Translations under genes and position numbers: made by a program | The notes under the pieces: generated by a model | Database searches by the model: none | Told to the model about the DNA's origin: nothing | Seen by the model: only the letters and a program-made list of their open reading frames with translations | Source of the DNA: Glandiceps talaboti | Taxonomy: Eukaryota; Hemichordata; Enteropneusta; Spengelidae | DNA: 64,000 nucleotides | Direction of reading: 5' to 3' | NCBI RefSeq assembly: GCF_964340395.1 | Contig: NC_135553.1 | Span: forward strand, 9,445,001 to 9,509,000 | In this document: positions 59,907 to 64,000 of the stretch, piece after piece | How the letters are laid out: every line of letters starts with the position of its first letter | Numbering within the stretch: position 1 is the stretch's first letter

Positions 59907-62900
59907 CCACAATTAGTGTACGCAGTTAACCTCTAGCACACATACTCGTCATTATCAATACTAAATACTTTACACAGTAGAATTAGAACTAGATATGACA
60001 TCATGTACTGCACCGAATCATAGCCTTTGGTGGGAGGAGCAGGGTGGGGTGGGGCGGGGCTGGTAGTTTTAGGTTTATCATAGACATGTCGACAATAAAA
60101 TGGAAGTGGTATATCTTGTTGAAGAAAGCATTTTGCTCAACTTACGTTTGTATGAATTATAGCATCTGTTATGCGTAGAGACAACAAGATGAACTTCTTC
60201 TTAATACATTGATAAATTTGATAGATTTGCATTTATGGGAACACAGTTCTACAACCACTAACAAAATTAAGTACTATCTTGTCAGGTGTTCTATGCTGCC
60301 GACAATTATCGAAAACAAACGAAAGTGTGTTTCACTGTAAATACGTAACAAATTCAGATATTGTAGGCATACGTTTTCACCCATTCTGTAGTGGTTACAT
60401 ATCCATTGAATAGTTCAATACTTTTGTCACTAGTACTAAACAGAAATCATTTCATTCACGACATTTGATCGAAATATGTATATTGAGAGAATAATTTTCT
60501 GGCTTTGATACATTAACATACTTCTGGTTGGTTTGACCATAGTTTACATGTCTGTATCAAGGTCACAGAGTTTAGACCAATTGCACAACAAATCAACCTC
60601 TATCACTCTTTTGAGTATTTTATTTTCAAACTAGTACTATCAGATGAACAGTCCTAGGTCGACAAACTCCGATGGGAATGTCACACTTTTGGCCACATAC
60701 TGCAGGAAACAAGCGTTGGGTCAGCAAACTTTTTTGAAGAGCATTGTACAAAGATATACTGATACATTTCACTGCAGTATGTGACAGTCTCCAAGTTTGT
60801 AGTTAATTAGTCTTCAGATTTGGCAGCCATTGGTTGAGATCAGATTGTTAAATTAGTTTACTGATAAGTACTACCGGTATGAGATTCTTCTGTTGTCCCA
60901 GAGAGTTTGGATAAACAGCACAATTTTATGATTTTCGTGTATCCGTTAAACCTTTTTAGTATGCCAACTCCTTCACTTTGGGGTAAGTCAGTGTTGTAGT
61001 GTGGAGGGGAGAGGGGGTCTTTATGGATAAAGCTTAAATTTATATTTGAACAAAGTGTAAACTTTCTTTCATGTATGTTTATAAGCCAATCAATCCATCC
61101 AGTCTCAATTAAAGACATGTATTTTATAACCATTCCAATATAATACACACAGACAAATATTGCATAGAGAGTTACAGATCTTACAGTTTATTATTAGATC
61201 TGACAATTCGGCTGACCACACTAGCCATCGTGTTTAACACTCCCATCACATCTGACACCTTGATAAATGAAATATTGTTAAAGTGTGTTAGACAGACTTC
61301 TAGATGCATCGTTTATCAACTAATAAAGCCATCAAGCGTAATTAAACTTTGCTGTTGGTTACAAAAAGCAAATAAGGGGTAGATGAACTATATAACAGTC
61401 CAGGATTAACTTTTGATGTGACGTCGTAGAGAAGTGTACCACAAATATGACCTTGGCGGTAACAGGACAAACGCCCCCTGGACAAACGCCCCCCGGATAA
61501 ACGCTCCCGGACAAATGCCCCCCCCCCCCCCGGACAAATGCCCCCGAACAAATGCCTACGCGGGTAGGACTGTGGCTCACGACTCAACCAAGAAAGGCAT
61601 CACTTCTATTGTATTACGTTTGTCCGGGGGGCGTTAGTCCCCGAACCTACACTGGCATATCAAAATACTCCACTGAATGTGAGCAAACCTTGAACATGAC
61701 ATCATTTTGTTCTGATCTGATCCGTCTTACGTGTCTAAAAATGTATGTGTTAATCTAGGTCCTCAACATCACGTCTTCATATGATATTTACCATTAAATC
61801 AATTTTTATTCACAAATATGCTTATTTTCCTTAAAATATACAGTATCAACGAAAAACAAACTGAAGATTGGCGTTCTTTCTCGGTATGACTACTAGACTG
61901 TGGTCTGGTTCGTTAGTGTTGAATTTTTATGTCACCCCCTCTCCAATATTAAGACTTTTAACATGGATAAGTCTTTATCTTTGACAAACTTGATAAAAAT
62001 GAATATAATTACAAAAAAGAAGATTTTACATGTTGAATATATGTGCCTTGTCTCTATGTACACATAAATTAATGACATTTACTTATGGGCTACAAAGTAG
62101 CATGTAGCCCCTAGATTATTTTATTGTATAATTAACAATGAAAAAAAAGTAATGCAGGTTCCAGCTATACCTATAAGACATTGGAGATATCATACCATTA
62201 ATATTTCAACAAAATTTAATGAAATTCTTACCACTGTTTAATAAAATTAACAAGAAATTATTTTCTAAAAAATATTAACACCGTAGATCTTGTTTTGCTA
62301 ACGGACAGCTGATGTTTCAACGCCCTAGCAATCAGCCACAGCCGCGCTAGCTAGGCGTTTAACGAGTCAACTCTACATTTACTAATGCATACCCAAGGTT
62401 AAATGACAAGACTTGGGATAAACAGAGTCGATGAAATGAAAATGTGTCTAGTTTTGAGAACTATACATAACTATTATCACCGAGAGATTGGTGATGTCTT
62501 CCTTGCAGTAATGTGATTTCTACCATTTTTGACTATGTTACACAATAAGCCACAAATAAGTTCAAATCTGCCGAGACAGAAATGAGGTCAGTTCCATTGT
62601 AACACACGAACGTCATCACGTGATATTTGTTTTAACGTTACCTAATAAATGCAAGTGTTCGTTGAAAGCAATCAAATCAAAGGAGATAGAGAAAAGAATG
62701 AATACCCGTTCACATCCCATAATAATGCTTGATCACATACAGAATTCGAACATGTACACATAGCGTGTCTGTCTGTAACATATTTACTGCACTCGATAAT
62801 GGGTTCACGTGACAATCATCTACAAGGAATTTAATGTATTTTTGCAACTAATTACTGATTTTCCCAATTTTTTTAATCCAATGTCAAATTCTGATGGTAA

Positions 62901-63401
62901 AAAGCCTGGCCCTTGTGTTTACCGAGCAAGTTATAGGTACTACACAATGTTATAGCCATTACAAATTCACGGTTCGAAACGTGAGGAGTCCACCCATATC
63001 TATATCTAGTTTTGAAAAAGATTTGTTCACTCATCATGACGCAGTGATATAATAAGTAGCATGGAATTTCTAGTTTGAAGAAATCTTAACAAATAACAGT
63101 GCATTTACCCCACACTAAATCAACGAAGTTCAAGAAGGTTAAAACATATGAGTAAAAATAAGTAAACATATCTACTGTCATTTTAGTGGATACCCGGAGT
63201 CATTAACATTATCTAATTAGTTACACGCATTCAATGTTTGATTCATAACTCGGGCTGTTTATCATTTGGACTTTACTTCATGTCTATATAAGCGTTATCG
63301 GAAAATCGCCATGGACTGCAGCACCAACTATAACACAATTTACACAGACACAAAGTTCACGATTTGTGTTCTCTGGTTATCGTTTTACTTCTTGATGGAG
63401 T
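59907..63401. other. Intergenic region between E5 and E4
   Basis: No gene supported. It holds the GGACAAACGCC minisatellite and, from about 62560, a flank similar to that downstream of E4. Confidence 0.45.
61465..61640. repeat. GC-rich minisatellite with inverted copy
   Basis: Five to six imperfect copies of a GGACAAACGCCCCC-type unit (61465-61553). After a spacer of about 65 bp an inverted copy follows (TTTGTCCGGGGGGCGTT, 61619-61635). The pair can form a hairpin. Confidence 0.75.
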
Positions 63402-63708
63402 TTACTCATAACGGTATACTATGCAAAGAGCTAACAACAACCAAACTATTAATCCAAGATGAGCCTTGAGTGAGGGTTGTCCTCCTACATCTGGGTCGGG
63501 CACACACGTTTCGGGTTCGCAGGTTTCGCAGGTGTCGTTAATTAGCGTTGGAATGTAGTCCAGCCAAAAATTCATGTACTCGTTTCTGTACCTTTTGACG
63601 ACATTATCTTCTGTCATGTTGAGGGTAAAATACATGGTTTTCTGATCGTCGTTGTCAAACTCTGGCCAGTGAATTAATATGTCGCCACCTTCAGGTTCAT
63701 TTGGGTTT
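63402..63708 (-). CDS. Esterase E5 (partial): last exon only
   Basis: A 307-nt exon, acceptor CACACAG, stop TAA at 63402-63404. It encodes (G)NPNEPEGGDILIHWPEFD, VKRYRNEYMNFWLDYIPTL, CETCEPETCVPDPD and the same hydrophobic end as E4. It lacks the NNVTN insertion of E4 but is otherwise nearly identical, and the sequence just past the stop (GGAGTTTACTCATAACGGTA on the plus strand) is shared too. The catalytic exon must lie beyond the right end of the window. Confidence 0.87.
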
Positions 63709-63791
63709 CTGTGTGATAATGATAAAAAAATACGAAAATAAAATGAGCGAAAGACGATTTGTATGAGTGTGTCTGTATGTCTCTGTCTGCG

Positions 63792-63842
<51 letters not shown>

Positions 63843-63861
63843 GTGTTTGTGTTTGTGTATA

Positions 63862-63895
<34 letters not shown>

Positions 63896-64000
63896 CGTCT
63901 GTGTCTATGTATGTATGTATGTATGTATGTATGTATGTATATGTGTGTATGTATGTATGTATGTATGTCTGTTGAAAAATACGAACATAAAAGCGAATGA
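63709..64000 (-). other. Intron of esterase E5 (partial)
   Basis: Intron continuing past the window edge; mostly microsatellite. Confidence 0.7.
63765..63970. repeat. Compound microsatellite (GTCT)n-(GTAT)n
   Basis: Two TCTG blocks separated by GTGTTTGTGT, followed by GTAT units. Confidence 0.95.

Overview
This window is animal (metazoan) DNA: intron-split genes with phase-matched GT..AG exons, many microsatellites, a minisatellite, tRNA-derived SINE-like repeats and a decayed LINE. There is no prokaryotic gene organisation. Tandem HYR domains, pentraxin and C-type-lectin modules, and cholinesterase-type genes whose intron sits at the vertebrate BCHE exon 2/3 position, suggest an invertebrate deuterostome (hemichordate or lancelet type). 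This assignment is an inference and the species was not identified.

Left half (+ strand). About 1.2-29.4 kb holds one large secreted or cell-surface protein gene whose 5' end was not found. Its exons encode two pentraxin (LamG-like) domains (1245-1859, 2600-3232), then after an 8.6 kb intron 16 nearly identical HYR exons (11811-22555), a 17th divergent HYR exon (23274-23516), a third pentraxin domain (24005-24634), a C-type lectin domain on two exons (27551-27911, 28388-28461) and a probable short terminal exon with a polyA signal (29179-29425). All whole-domain exons are phase 1-1, so domains can be gained, lost or skipped without breaking the frame. The long intron carries a roughly 2.55 kb minisatellite of 31-bp units (8728-11282) that abuts the HYR array.

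Middle (+ strand). About 32.7-41.2 kb holds a second, shorter paralogue: signal-peptide exon (32713-32823), probable 34-nt linker exon (34049-34082), two pentraxin domains (37097-37747, 38095-38739), a two-exon C-type lectin domain (39107-39476, 39815-39900) and a tentative terminal exon. Around and between the genes lie a LINE remnant, a foldback element and large compound microsatellites.

Right half (- strand). About 42.1-64 kb is a tandem cluster of cholinesterase/carboxylesterase-like genes, each with one large catalytic exon and one C-terminal exon. E1 (42134-44823), E2 (47391-49943) and E3 (50527-53182) end in a transmembrane helix and a basic tail. E4 (56885-59827) and E5 (only its last exon, 63402-63708, is in the window) end in a Cys-rich stalk and a hydrophobic terminus. 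E1 has lysine at the position of the catalytic glutamate. A frameshifted orphan C-terminal exon between E1 and E2 is left from a lost member. The two systems are neighbours, but nothing in the sequence shows that they work together; both encode predicted extracellular or membrane-anchored proteins.
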